The notes: generated by a model from the letters alone, not told the origin. 5,388 nucleotides of DNA from Clostridiales bacterium (GCA_003149835.1 QAMX01000141.1:1-5388), one strand, 5' to 3'; shown: positions 1-5,388, counted from the first letter of the stretch. Made by a program: numbers and translations.

Positions 1-1116
1 GTTTCGATCTCCATTCATTTGGAAGCGAAAACGGCGTATTTCGCGCATGTGCTCGCCGCAGCAGGTGCGGCCGTGCGCGTGACCGGCTGTAATCCGCTCT
101 CCACGCAGGACGACGTGGCCGCGGCGCTGGCCGCCGACGGCTTCTGCGTCAACGCCTTTCACGGCGCGGCGGACGGCGATTACCGCCGTCACCTGGTGCG
201 GACGCTGGAAAACACGCCGCAGATCATCGTCGACGACGGCGGCGACCTTGTCGAAATCCTGCACGACGCGCGCCCCGACCTCGCCGGCCGCCTCATTGCC
301 GGCTGTGAAGAGACGACCACCGGCGTTCACCGCCTCCGCGCCCGCTCCGCCGCCGGAAAGCTGCGGTTTCCGATGATCGCCGTCAACGACGCCGGCAGCA
401 AGCACCTGTTCGATAACCGCTACGGCACGGGACAGAGCGTCTGGGACGCGATCATGCACACCACAAACCGGATGATCACCGGCAAAACCGTCGTCGTCGC
501 GGGCTACGGCTTCTGCGGCCGCGGTATCGCCAAAAACGCGCGCGGCTTGGGCGCCTCCGTCATCGTGACCGAGGTCGCGCCGCACGCCGCGCTTGAAGCC
601 GTGATGGACGGAAACCGCGTCATGACGATGCGCGAGGCCGCGCCGCTCGGCGACATTTTCGTCACGGCGACAGGCTGCCGCGACGTCGTCACGCGCGAGC
701 ATTTTGAACGCATGAAAAACGACGTGCTGCTCTGCAACGCCGGGCATTTCGACGTCGAGGTCTCGGTGCGCGAGCTGCGTGAAATGGCGGACTCCGTCTT
801 TGAGCGGCGCGCCAATATTACCGGCTACCGCCTGCCCGACGGCAGGGTGCTGAATGTGCTCGGCGAGGGCCGGCTCGTCAACCTCGCCGCCGGAAACGGG
901 CATCCCGCAGAGATTATGGATATGAGCTTCGGCTTGCAGGCGCTCTGCGTCGAGTTCGCCGCCAGACACGGCGGCGGCCTGTCCGCCGGCGCGGTCATCG
1001 ACGTGCCGCGCGAGCTGGATGAAGAAATCGCCCGTCTGAAACTGGCGTCGATGGGCGTTTCCATCGACGCGCTGACGGAAGCGCAGCGCTCCTACCTGAA
1101 CGGCTGGACCGTCTGA
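1..1116 (+). CDS. ahcY: Adenosylhomocysteinase (S-adenosyl-L-homocysteine hydrolase), 5'-truncated by window edge
   Basis: This NAD+-dependent cytosolic enzyme reversibly splits S-adenosylhomocysteine into adenosine and homocysteine, removing the product inhibitor of SAM-dependent methyltransferases. The frame is open from base 1, giving 371 residues. The reading SIHLEAKTA (residues 4-12, counted from base 1) is the conserved motif with the substrate-binding His. The TTG at base 19 is therefore an internal Leu, and roughly 35-45 N-terminal residues lie outside the window. Other family motifs are DDGGDL (78-83), EETTTG (103-108), the catalytic K134/D138/N139 cluster in SKHLFDN, the NAD-binding Rossmann loop GYGFCGRG (168-175) with E191 after strand 2, GHFDVE (248-253), and EGRLVNLAAG followed by GHPAEIMD. 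The protein ends at LNGWTV, without the KPDHYRY-type C-terminal extension of the eukaryote/proteobacterial form. This places it in the shorter Thermotoga/archaeal type. No key residue appears lost. It leads a four-gene rightward run. Confidence 0.97.
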   Translation, partial: VSISIHLEAKTAYFAHVLAAAGAAVRVTGCNPLSTQDDVAAALAADGFCVNAFHGAADGDYRRHLVRTLENTPQIIVDDGGDLVEILHDARPDLAGRLIAGCEETTTGVHRLRARSAAGKLRFPMIAVNDAGSKHLFDNRYGTGQSVWDAIMHTTNRMITGKTVVVAGYGFCGRGIAKNARGLGASVIVTEVAPHAALEAVMDGNRVMTMREAAPLGDIFVTATGCRDVVTREHFERMKNDVLLCNAGHFDVEVSVRELREMADSVFERRANITGYRLPDGRVLNVLGEGRLVNLAAGNGHPAEIMDMSFGLQALCVEFAARHGGGLSAGAVIDVPRELDEEIARLKLASMGVSIDALTEAQRSYLNGWTV

Positions 1117-1139
1117 CCGGCCTTGCCGCTTTTCTGCCG

Positions 1140-1177
1140 GTCGGGTTCGCCGTCTCGCAGCAGCCGGCGAACCCGGC
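1140..1177 (+). other. GC-rich hairpin between ahcY and the metallophosphoesterase gene, no T-tract
   Basis: A perfect 11-bp stem (CGGGTTCGCCG at 1142-1152 with CGGCGAACCCG at 1165-1175) can be extended by a G-T and a G-C pair to 1140 and 1177. It has a 12-nt loop. No run of T follows on either strand, so it does not look like a standard intrinsic terminator. It could be a partial attenuator, an RNA-stability or processing element, or a remnant terminator. It ends about 40 bases before the next start codon and leaves the Shine-Dalgarno region free. Confidence 0.6.
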
Positions 1178-1216
1178 ACAGACAACACCCGAAAGAAAGG
1201 ACCGGGCATTTTCCCT

Positions 1217-2077
1217 ATGACAACAGCCGTAAGAAAAAAGAAGCGGAAAAGGCTGCTGATTTTTCTGATTGTTCTGGCGATGCTCGCTGTCGCCGCTTTT
1301 TTCGCGCTCTGGCAGCGGCTGACCGTGTCGCGGTTCGAGCTGTCCTTTGCGGATCTGCCCGATGCGTTCGACGGGTTTCGGATCGTCCAGATTACCGACC
1401 TGCACTGCGAGCGCTTCGGCGAGGGACAGCGCGAACTGTGCGACAAAATCGCTTCGCTGGAACCGGATATCCTCGTGATCACCGGCGATATGCTTGACCA
1501 GGATCTGCTCGATCCGGAACCGACGCGCGAGCTGTGCGCGGCGTTTGCCGGAAAGATCCCCATGTACGCGGTGACCGGCAATCACGACCTCTGGGTGGCG
1601 CGCTCGGAATTCCGAAAGCTTCTGGACATTTACGAGGAGTACGGCGTCACGCTTCTGCGCGGCGGCGCGGCGGAAATCACGCGCGGCGGCGAAACGATTT
1701 ACCTTCACGGCGAAGACGATCCCGCCCATTGGGGCAGCGACACCGTGGGCTATCTGACCGAGAACCCGATCTCCGTCACGCCGGTTGAAAACGCTTTCAA
1801 CATCCTTCTCTATCACCGGGCAAACGCCTTTCCCGCGCTCTCCTCTCTCGGCTTTGACCTCGTGATCGCCGGACACATGCACGGCGGACAGGTTCGGCTT
1901 CCCTTTGTCGGCGGTCTGGTTTCGCCGACGCGCGAATATTTCCCCGATTACACGGCGGGATTGTATACGGAAAACGGAACGCAGATGATCGTCGGCCGCG
2001 GGCTCGGCAACGCCGTTTCCGTGCCGCGCGTCTTTAACCCGCCGGAGCTGGTGCTGATCACGCTGAACCGGAGTTAA
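1217..2077 (+). CDS. Membrane-anchored calcineurin-like metallophosphoesterase (YaeI-type)
   Basis: The 286-residue product is a dinuclear metal-dependent phosphoesterase held at the membrane by one N-terminal segment. The N-terminus is strongly basic (RKKKRKR, 6-12). A hydrophobic helix at about 13-32 follows, which predicts the catalytic domain outside the membrane. All metallophosphoesterase blocks are present: D61-x-H63, G90-D91, G121-N122-H123-D124, the metal-binding H200 in LLYHR, and G219-H220-M-H222-GG. The GHMHGGQ plus the C-terminal VGRGLGN are typical of the YaeI/YkuE group, some of which act on lipid-linked pyrophosphates such as UDP-2,3-diacylglucosamine. A Bacillota host would lack that substrate, so the real one is unknown. 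The ATG is preceded by a purine-rich stretch AAAGAAAGGA (1192-1201), but the 15-nt spacing is long. It follows ahcY by 100 bp with no visible promoter of its own, so it is probably co-transcribed. Confidence 0.92.
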   Translation: MTTAVRKKKRKRLLIFLIVLAMLAVAAFFALWQRLTVSRFELSFADLPDAFDGFRIVQITDLHCERFGEGQRELCDKIASLEPDILVITGDMLDQDLLDPEPTRELCAAFAGKIPMYAVTGNHDLWVARSEFRKLLDIYEEYGVTLLRGGAAEITRGGETIYLHGEDDPAHWGSDTVGYLTENPISVTPVENAFNILLYHRANAFPALSSLGFDLVIAGHMHGGQVRLPFVGGLVSPTREYFPDYTAGLYTENGTQMIVGRGLGNAVSVPRVFNPPELVLITLNRS

Positions 2078-2092
2078 AACTTTAAGCCCATG

Positions 2093-2120
2093 CAGCGCGG
2101 CGCTTTCGGACGCCGCGTTG
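2093..2120 (+). other. GC-rich hairpin upstream of the alpha/beta hydrolase gene, no T-tract
   Basis: A 10-bp stem with one G-T pair forms between CAGCGCGGCG (2093-2102) and CGCCGCGTTG (2111-2120), around an 8-nt loop. There is no T-tract after it. It lies 16 bases after the metallophosphoesterase stop codon and overlaps an upstream in-frame ATG at 2090, which argues against that ATG as the start of the next gene. It may be an RNA-processing or attenuation element within the transcript. Confidence 0.5.
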
Positions 2121-2160
2121 ACGGATTACGACGTGCCGCCCTCTTCGCGATTGGACGGCG

Positions 2161-2167
2161 AAAGGAG
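2161..2167 (+). promoter_or_regulatory. Shine-Dalgarno site AAAGGAG fixing the hydrolase start at 2177
   Basis: AAAGGAG lies 9 nt before the ATG at 2177, which is ideal spacing. The upstream in-frame ATG at 2090 has no comparable site. This decides for the shorter 342-residue product. Confidence 0.88.
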
Positions 2168-2176
2168 AACCGATTT

Positions 2177-3205
2177 ATGAATGAGCTCTTTAACCTGAGA
2201 CCCTATCTCGACGGACAGTACGAGGCCGCGCCGCGCGCAATGGCGCTTTCGCCCGACGGCGACCTGCCGTCGGCGCAGGTCAAGCTTCGCCAGGCGTTTT
2301 CAGAGGTTCTGAATCTGCGCCTTTACGGCCCTCGCGGCGCGGTCGCGGCCACGGTTCTGGAAAATGCCGACTGCGGCGGCTATACGCGCACGAAGCTGGC
2401 GCTGACGATCGCGCCGTCCCTCACCGTGCCGCTCTATATCCTCCGCCCCGCTGCTTCTGCGGGCAAGCTCCCCGCCGTGCTCGCGCTCAACGGCCACGGC
2501 CGCGGCGTCTGCGACATTTTGGGCATCGACGACGTGTTCGGCCGTCCGGAGGGGCGGGATTATCAAAAACAGTTCGCCGTCGAGCTGGTGAAGCGCGGCA
2601 TGCTCGTCGCCGCCCCGGAGATCATCGGCTTTGGCGAATCGCGGATCTATGACCACATCAACGGAGAGGGCTACGGCGGCGACTGTTCTCCGCTCGCCGG
2701 GCAGACGCTTCTGACCGGCGGCAGCATCGGCGGCCTCCGCGTCTACGAAATGCAGCGCGTACTCGATTATGTCGTCTCGCTGCCGGAATTTGACGGCAAA
2801 AACCTCGGCTGTATCGGCATCTCCGGCGGCGGCACGGTCACGACAAACCTCGCCGCCGTCGATCTGCGGGTGACGGCCGCCGTCGTCAGCGGGTATGCCA
2901 ATTTTTACAAAACCAGCATCTGCGCGGTCTCTCACTGTATCGACAACTATCTCCCGTCGATTCTGCGCTACGCCGAGATGCCTGATCTCCTCGGGCTCAT
3001 CGCGCCGCGGCCGCTGATGATCTCCTCCGGTTCGGAGGACCGCATCTTTCCGGTTGCGGCGACGCGGCGCGCCGTTGAAAAGCTCTCCGCGCTCTACGCG
3101 GCCCTCGGCTGTCCCGAAAATCTCGAAACCGATTATTTTGAAGGCGGCCATATGATTTCCGGGCCGGTGCTGTTCGACTTTTTCACAAAAAGATTCGGGC
3201 TGTAA
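2177..3205 (+). CDS. Alpha/beta hydrolase family esterase (acetyl-xylan-esterase/dienelactone-hydrolase-like)
   Basis: This is a 342-residue, probably cytosolic serine hydrolase with no signal peptide. The visible fold starts with an N-terminal cap of about 80 residues. The first core strands follow, with the oxyanion-type LNGHGRG at 104-110. The nucleophile elbow is G214-I-S216-G-G218. The acid is D288 in SGSEDRIFP, and the catalytic base is H325 in FEGGHMIS. The segment HCIDNYLPSILRYAEMPDL (253-271), followed by IAPRPL, is characteristic of the acetyl xylan esterase-like/Abhydrolase_7 group often found in gut Bacillota. The likely reaction is hydrolysis of an acyl ester, but the substrate cannot be read from the sequence. 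The start was chosen for its AAAGGAG site. An in-frame extension to 2090 would add an Arg-rich, unconserved-looking peptide running through a hairpin. The gene lies one base upstream of the next one, implying coupled translation. Confidence 0.9.
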   Translation: MNELFNLRPYLDGQYEAAPRAMALSPDGDLPSAQVKLRQAFSEVLNLRLYGPRGAVAATVLENADCGGYTRTKLALTIAPSLTVPLYILRPAASAGKLPAVLALNGHGRGVCDILGIDDVFGRPEGRDYQKQFAVELVKRGMLVAAPEIIGFGESRIYDHINGEGYGGDCSPLAGQTLLTGGSIGGLRVYEMQRVLDYVVSLPEFDGKNLGCIGISGGGTVTTNLAAVDLRVTAAVVSGYANFYKTSICAVSHCIDNYLPSILRYAEMPDLLGLIAPRPLMISSGSEDRIFPVAATRRAVEKLSALYAALGCPENLETDYFEGGHMISGPVLFDFFTKRFGL

Positions 3206-3206
3206 A

Positions 3207-3869
3207 GTGGGCGAACCGGCCTATACCGTCGTGCGCTCGCGGAGAAAGACGGCCGCTCTCAGCATCGACCGTTCAGGCGCGCTGACCGTGCGCGCGCCTG
3301 AACGCGCCGACAGCGCCTGGATTGACGCGCTGGTGCGCCGTCACGCGGACTGGATTGAGAAGAAGCAGGCGCTGATCGCCGCCGAAAACGCCGCTTTTCC
3401 GCCGTTTACGTTCCGCGAGGGCGCGCCGCTTCCCTATCTCGGCCAGACGCTCGCGCTGACTTTTGCAGACTGCCCCGCCGTCGCCGTCCGCTGCGGCGCG
3501 CTGCTCTTGCCGCTCGGAAGCGTTCCGGAGGAACTGATCGCTTGGCTGCGCGGACAGGCGCAGACACTGCTGGCGGAGCGGACGGCGTCTTTCGCAGAGG
3601 TCATGGGCGTTTCCTTTCAAAGCGTATCGGTGACAGGGGCGCGAACCCGCTGGGGCTCGTGCTCCGCTGCCGACCGGCTGAGCTTTACATGGCGGCTGAT
3701 CTTTTGCGAGCCGGCGGCGATTGACTATGTCGTCGTTCACGAGCTGGCTCATATTGAGCACAAAAATCACGGCGCCGCGTTTTGGGCGCGGGTGCAAGGC
3801 GTTCTCCCCGGCTTTGCGGAACAGCGCGACTGGCTCAAACGGCACGGGCGGCTGCTGCAAATTCTGTAA
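3207..3869 (+). CDS. YgjP-like zinc metallopeptidase (DUF45/M48-type)
   Basis: This 220-residue soluble protein belongs to the YgjP/DUF45 family of predicted zinc metalloproteases. Hallmarks are the N-terminal VRSRRKTAALSI (9-20), followed by a beta-rich half ending in the strongly conserved TRWGSCS (147-153). The zinc site is H178-E179-x-x-H182 with a third ligand H188 in HKNHGAAFW. Length and motif order match full-length family members, so it looks intact. Physiological substrates of this family are poorly known. The start is GTG, one base after the TAA of the preceding hydrolase gene. It has only a weak Shine-Dalgarno sequence and no better in-frame start nearby, which fits translational coupling. 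It is the last gene of the rightward run and is followed by a strong terminator. Confidence 0.93.
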   Translation: MGEPAYTVVRSRRKTAALSIDRSGALTVRAPERADSAWIDALVRRHADWIEKKQALIAAENAAFPPFTFREGAPLPYLGQTLALTFADCPAVAVRCGALLLPLGSVPEELIAWLRGQAQTLLAERTASFAEVMGVSFQSVSVTGARTRWGSCSAADRLSFTWRLIFCEPAAIDYVVVHELAHIEHKNHGAAFWARVQGVLPGFAEQRDWLKRHGRLLQIL

Positions 3870-3922
3870 GCAGGGCGGCTTTTCTTCCCATATCGGCCCC
3901 GTTTTCAAAGCCGGCGCAAATC

Positions 3923-3998
3923 GTTCACCCCGTCGAACCTCTTCGCAGCCGCATGCAGCGGTTCCGGCGAAGAGGTTCGACGGGGTGAACTTTATTTT
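3923..3998 (+). terminator. Strong intrinsic terminator ending the four-gene run (possibly bidirectional)
   Basis: A perfect 24-bp inverted repeat pairs bases 3923-3946 with 3967-3990. The 20-nt interior itself folds (3947-3952 with 3958-3963, apical loop ATGCA, 3-nt bulge CCG). The rightward strand continues into the T-rich tract TTTATTTT (3991-3998), as an intrinsic terminator should. On the other strand the stem begins directly after the stop codon of the leftward SLOG gene. The T-tract there is poor, so termination of that transcript is less certain. Confidence 0.88.
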
Positions 3999-5026
3999 GC
4001 ATCATATAGAACCGGCTGCAAACGCTCTGTCTGCCATGTCGCGCCCATTGTCTGACCGGTGACCTCGGCGCCGGCCATATCGACAGTCTGTATGTGGCTG
4101 CATTTACCCGCATATTGCAGCAGACTCGTATCTAGCGGCGTATCCGCCTCGGAGCTGCAAAGCAAAAATTCCGATCGGTCGATCATCCATTTATAGGTCC
4201 CCAAAACCTTTGAACGCAGGACTTTGCTCCTGACCCCTGAACAGAAAATTTGATCGTATATGCCCTGATAGACCGATTCATACTTACAGAGACTCACCTC
4301 ATCGTGTAAAATCAACGTCAGTTCAATGTCGCGGCAGACGGCCCTGAGCCGGCGGACCGCCCGAACGGCGGGCGAGTCGACGCCGAGCTGTTCGACCCAG
4401 AAGGCAGTGACGCCGCGGCGGCGAATCAAAAATTCCAGCGTTTGATCCAGCAGGCGTTCATGGGCGGGCGACTGGTCCAGCCAATATTTCCGAATACAGG
4501 CGATGGTGCAATGCCGTTTGCCGCCGGCCGATGCGCTTTCCGGATTTTCCAGCCGCAGTGAAGCGCCGCGCGGCTGAAACCGTATGTCCTCCAAATGCAC
4601 AACCCGCTTGGCGCGGCGCTCCCCCTCATATTCGTTGAGCCACGCCGTCCTCCCGGGATCGCCCTCTATACAGGTAATCATCACATCGGCTTGTTCCATT
4701 CGGTAGCGCAGCGCCGAAGCGCCGCCGTTTTCCGCGCCGGGAAGCGTACACGGGTTGACGATTTTGTCATAGAAGAGAGACTGCACGGCGCGGTCGCGGT
4801 CACTGTCCGGCGCGTCGGCGACCAGATAAAGCGCGACGCTTTTGGCGCGGCAGCGTTTTCTCATCAGCTGCACCTCTTCGGCGCAAATCACATCAAACGG
4901 ATCCTTGTCCCCGACCAGAAAAATCACCGAATCATCGCTGCGAATCACTTGCCGAATCGCCGACGCTACTTTGAAGCGCATCGCTGAACCGTCGGCCGCG
5001 TTTCCCAGAAAAGCGCACGTCGTCAT
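3992..5026 (-). CDS. Tandem, diverged SLOG/DUF1273-like protein (putative ligand-binding)
   Basis: The 344-residue product has no signal peptide or membrane segment. I read it as two consecutive Rossmann-like units of the SLOG superfamily (DUF1273/YpsA-like). Unit 1 (about 2-147) has TCAFLG at the first strand and FLVGDKDPFDVICAEEV (36-52), resembling the GxxGFDxxAAE helix of that family. It also has FYDKI (85-89) and RMEQADVMITCIEG (109-122), then a closing strand KRVVHL. Unit 2 (about 172-317) repeats the order: CTIACIR, a helix, TAFWVEQLGVDSPAVRAV, IYDQIF (256-261), KWMIDRSEFLLC (279-290) and SHIQTVDM. The usual Gly-rich nucleotide-binding loop is degraded in unit 1 and absent in unit 2. 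I chose the ATG at 5026 because family members begin close to the first strand and GGGGAA lies 7 nt upstream. A GTG at 5041 would add five residues. Third positions are less GC-rich than in the left operon. Its function is unknown. It is divergent from an XRE regulator gene, which suggests regulated expression. Confidence 0.75.
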   Translation of the reverse strand: MTTCAFLGNAADGSAMRFKVASAIRQVIRSDDSVIFLVGDKDPFDVICAEEVQLMRKRCRAKSVALYLVADAPDSDRDRAVQSLFYDKIVNPCTLPGAENGGASALRYRMEQADVMITCIEGDPGRTAWLNEYEGERRAKRVVHLEDIRFQPRGASLRLENPESASAGGKRHCTIACIRKYWLDQSPAHERLLDQTLEFLIRRRGVTAFWVEQLGVDSPAVRAVRRLRAVCRDIELTLILHDEVSLCKYESVYQGIYDQIFCSGVRSKVLRSKVLGTYKWMIDRSEFLLCSSEADTPLDTSLLQYAGKCSHIQTVDMAGAEVTGQTMGATWQTERLQPVLYDAK

Positions 5027-5052
5027 TCTCCGCTTCCCCACTTCCCCTTTAT

Positions 5053-5070
5053 TTACCCTTATACGGGTAA
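5053..5070. promoter_or_regulatory. Operator-like palindrome 1 (TTACCC-N6-GGGTAA)
   Basis: TTACCCTTATACGGGTAA is symmetrical over its six outer base pairs on each side. It is centred at 5061.5, where transcription from the leftward promoter should begin, so a bound protein would block that promoter. It has the same ACCC-N6-GGGT geometry as two other sites in this gap. Confidence 0.65.
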
Positions 5071-5074
5071 TGCC

Positions 5075-5103
5075 ATTATATCAAGAGCTGCAAAAGATGT
5101 CAA
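5075..5103 (-). promoter_or_regulatory. Consensus sigma-A promoter for the SLOG-like gene
   Basis: Read on the minus strand, TTGACA (5103-5098) and TATAAT (5080-5075) are separated by exactly 17 bp, a perfect match to the housekeeping consensus. The start is expected near 5068, giving a leader of about 42 nt before the ATG at 5026. Operator-like palindromes flank it: one shares its edge base with the -35 and one covers the expected start. That is typical of a strong promoter held down by a repressor. Confidence 0.88.
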
Positions 5104-5118
5104 CCCGTGCGCGGGTAT
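5101..5118. promoter_or_regulatory. Operator-like palindrome 2 (ACCC-N6-GGGT), abutting the -35 of the SLOG promoter
   Basis: CAACCCGTGCGCGGGTAT has a core ACCCG-TGCG-CGGGT (5103-5116) centred at 5109.5. It shares base 5103 with the leftward TTGACA. It lies between the two divergent promoters, so one bound dimer could influence both. Confidence 0.6.
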
Positions 5119-5137
5119 AGGTAGCGTTATTCTTTGT

Positions 5138-5150
5138 TATTATATATAAA
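5138..5150 (+). promoter_or_regulatory. Candidate -10 region for the XRE regulator gene
   Basis: The AT-rich run TATTATATATAAA offers several -10-like hexamers (TATTAT at 5138-5143, TATAAA at 5145-5150). No good -35 is seen at 16-18 bp upstream, so the promoter would be weak or factor-dependent. A start would fall within or just before operator-like palindrome 3. Confidence 0.4.
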
Positions 5151-5151
5151 G

Positions 5152-5169
5152 TAACCGGTTTACGGGTAT
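5152..5169. promoter_or_regulatory. Operator-like palindrome 3 (ACCG-N6-GGGT) upstream of the XRE gene
   Basis: TAACCGGTTTACGGGTAT keeps the ACC-GGGT geometry with one mismatch in the left arm and is centred at 5160.5. It lies just downstream of the AT-rich candidate -10 and about 20 bases before the XRE start codon, as expected of an autoregulatory site. Confidence 0.5.
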
Positions 5170-5188
5170 ATGATAACGAGGATTGCAT

Positions 5189-5388
5189 ATGAAATATTAC
5201 GAAGTGATCGTGCTGCGGATTCGGCAGCTTTGCAAGCAGCGCGGCTTTTCGATCAACAGGCTGGCCACCATGAGCGGCGTCAGTCAGTCTACGATTGACA
5301 ATCTCGTCAGAGGAATTACCAAAAATCCGAAGATCATAACGCTGCATAAGCTCGCCATCGCTTTCAATATGACGCCGGCTGAATTTCT
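5189..5388 (+). CDS. XRE-family helix-turn-helix transcriptional regulator, 3'-truncated by window edge
   Basis: The first 66 residues are visible and form almost a complete Cro/CI-type DNA-binding domain. Helix 1 is around residues 5-18. The turn helix is SINRLATMSG (21-30), and the recognition helix is SQSTIDNLVRG (32-42). Then come TLHKLAIAF (51-59) and MTPAEF, the usual end of the five-helix bundle. The ATG has a GAGGA Shine-Dalgarno site (5178-5182) with 6-nt spacing. In gut Clostridia, proteins with this N-terminus are often little more than the HTH domain, but a C-terminal extension cannot be excluded because the frame is open at base 5388. It is divergent from the SLOG-like gene across a 162-bp gap holding three matching palindromes. 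I infer that it represses that gene and itself. Confidence 0.93.
   Translation, partial: MKYYEVIVLRIRQLCKQRGFSINRLATMSGVSQSTIDNLVRGITKNPKIITLHKLAIAFNMTPAEF

Noticed and set aside
19..21. TTG as start codon of the adenosylhomocysteinase
   Set aside because: The frame is open to base 1, and residues before and across the TTG form the conserved SIHLEAKTA motif. It is an internal Leu of a gene cut by the window edge.
995..1882. Long minus-strand open frame opposite ahcY and the metallophosphoesterase
   Set aside because: It is antisense to two clear genes and has low-complexity, Arg/Ala-rich content with no family motif. Such shadows are expected in GC-rich DNA.
2090..2176. Upstream in-frame ATG extending the alpha/beta hydrolase by 29 residues
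   Set aside because: It lacks a Shine-Dalgarno site, encodes an Arg-rich peptide through a hairpin, and is outclassed by the ATG at 2177 behind AAAGGAG.
2300..3151. Long minus-strand open frame opposite the alpha/beta hydrolase
   Set aside because: It is a shadow of a gene with an intact catalytic triad. The translation is Arg/Ala/Asp-rich without recognisable domains.
3273..3908. Minus-strand open frame opposite the YgjP-like gene
   Set aside because: It is a shadow of a gene with a full zinc site, and no plausible motif or ribosome binding site was seen.
3721..4062. Plus-strand open frame across the terminator
   Set aside because: It overlaps the YgjP-like gene in another frame and then runs through the terminator hairpin. 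No domain is recognisable.
4595..4987. Plus-strand open frame opposite the SLOG-like gene
   Set aside because: It is antisense to a gene with a strong promoter and recognisable fold pattern. The translation has no motif.
5027..5041. GTG start at 5041 for the SLOG-like gene
   Set aside because: It would add five residues ahead of the first strand. Its GGGG is only 2 nt away, whereas the ATG at 5026 has well-spaced GGGGAA. The GTG cannot be fully excluded.
5134..5174. TTGTTA and TATGAT as -35 and -10 of the XRE gene
   Set aside because: They are 29 bp apart, far too wide, and TATGAT lies so close to the start codon that the Shine-Dalgarno site would fall at or before the transcript start.
5081..5347. 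Minus-strand open frame opposite the XRE gene and the divergent gap
   Set aside because: It covers the promoter and operator region and is antisense to a clear HTH domain.

Overview
The window looks like a piece of a GC-rich Clostridia-type (Bacillota) chromosome, probably from an Oscillospiraceae/Eubacteriales-like gut anaerobe. This assignment is an inference. It rests on strong purine-rich Shine-Dalgarno sites, an adenosylhomocysteinase of the short Thermotoga/archaeal type, an XRE regulator whose N-terminus is typical of gut Clostridia, and strong G/C preference at third codon positions. No RNA gene, insertion sequence, CRISPR array or prophage gene was seen.

Bases 1-3998 hold a rightward run of four genes. 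They are the 3' part of adenosylhomocysteinase (ahcY, cut by the window edge), a membrane-anchored calcineurin-like metallophosphoesterase of the YaeI type, a secondary-metabolite/acetyl-xylan-esterase-like alpha/beta hydrolase, and a YgjP-type HExxH zinc metallopeptidase. The last two are one base apart and probably translationally coupled. The first two gaps are about 100 bp, and each carries a GC-rich hairpin without a T-tract. A very strong hairpin followed by a T-rich tract (3923-3998) ends the run. Apart from co-transcription there is no clear shared pathway.

Bases 3992-5388 are a different kind of neighbourhood. A leftward gene encodes a 344-residue protein that reads as two tandem, diverged SLOG/DUF1273-like (Rossmann-type ligand-binding) units. 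A rightward XRE-family regulator gene, cut by the right edge, diverges from it. The 162-bp gap between them holds a sigma-A promoter for the SLOG gene that matches consensus perfectly (TTGACA, 17 bp, TATAAT). It also holds three operator-like palindromes of identical geometry (ACC[C/G]-N6-GGGT, each with CGGGTA on the right), centred 48 and 51 bp apart. One abuts the -35, one covers the expected start of the SLOG transcript, and one lies just upstream of the XRE gene. The simplest model is a self-regulated two-gene switch in which the XRE protein represses both the SLOG gene and itself. The SLOG double domain would act as a ligand sensor or effector. The promoter and repeats are directly visible, while the regulatory wiring and any sensing or defence role are inference.
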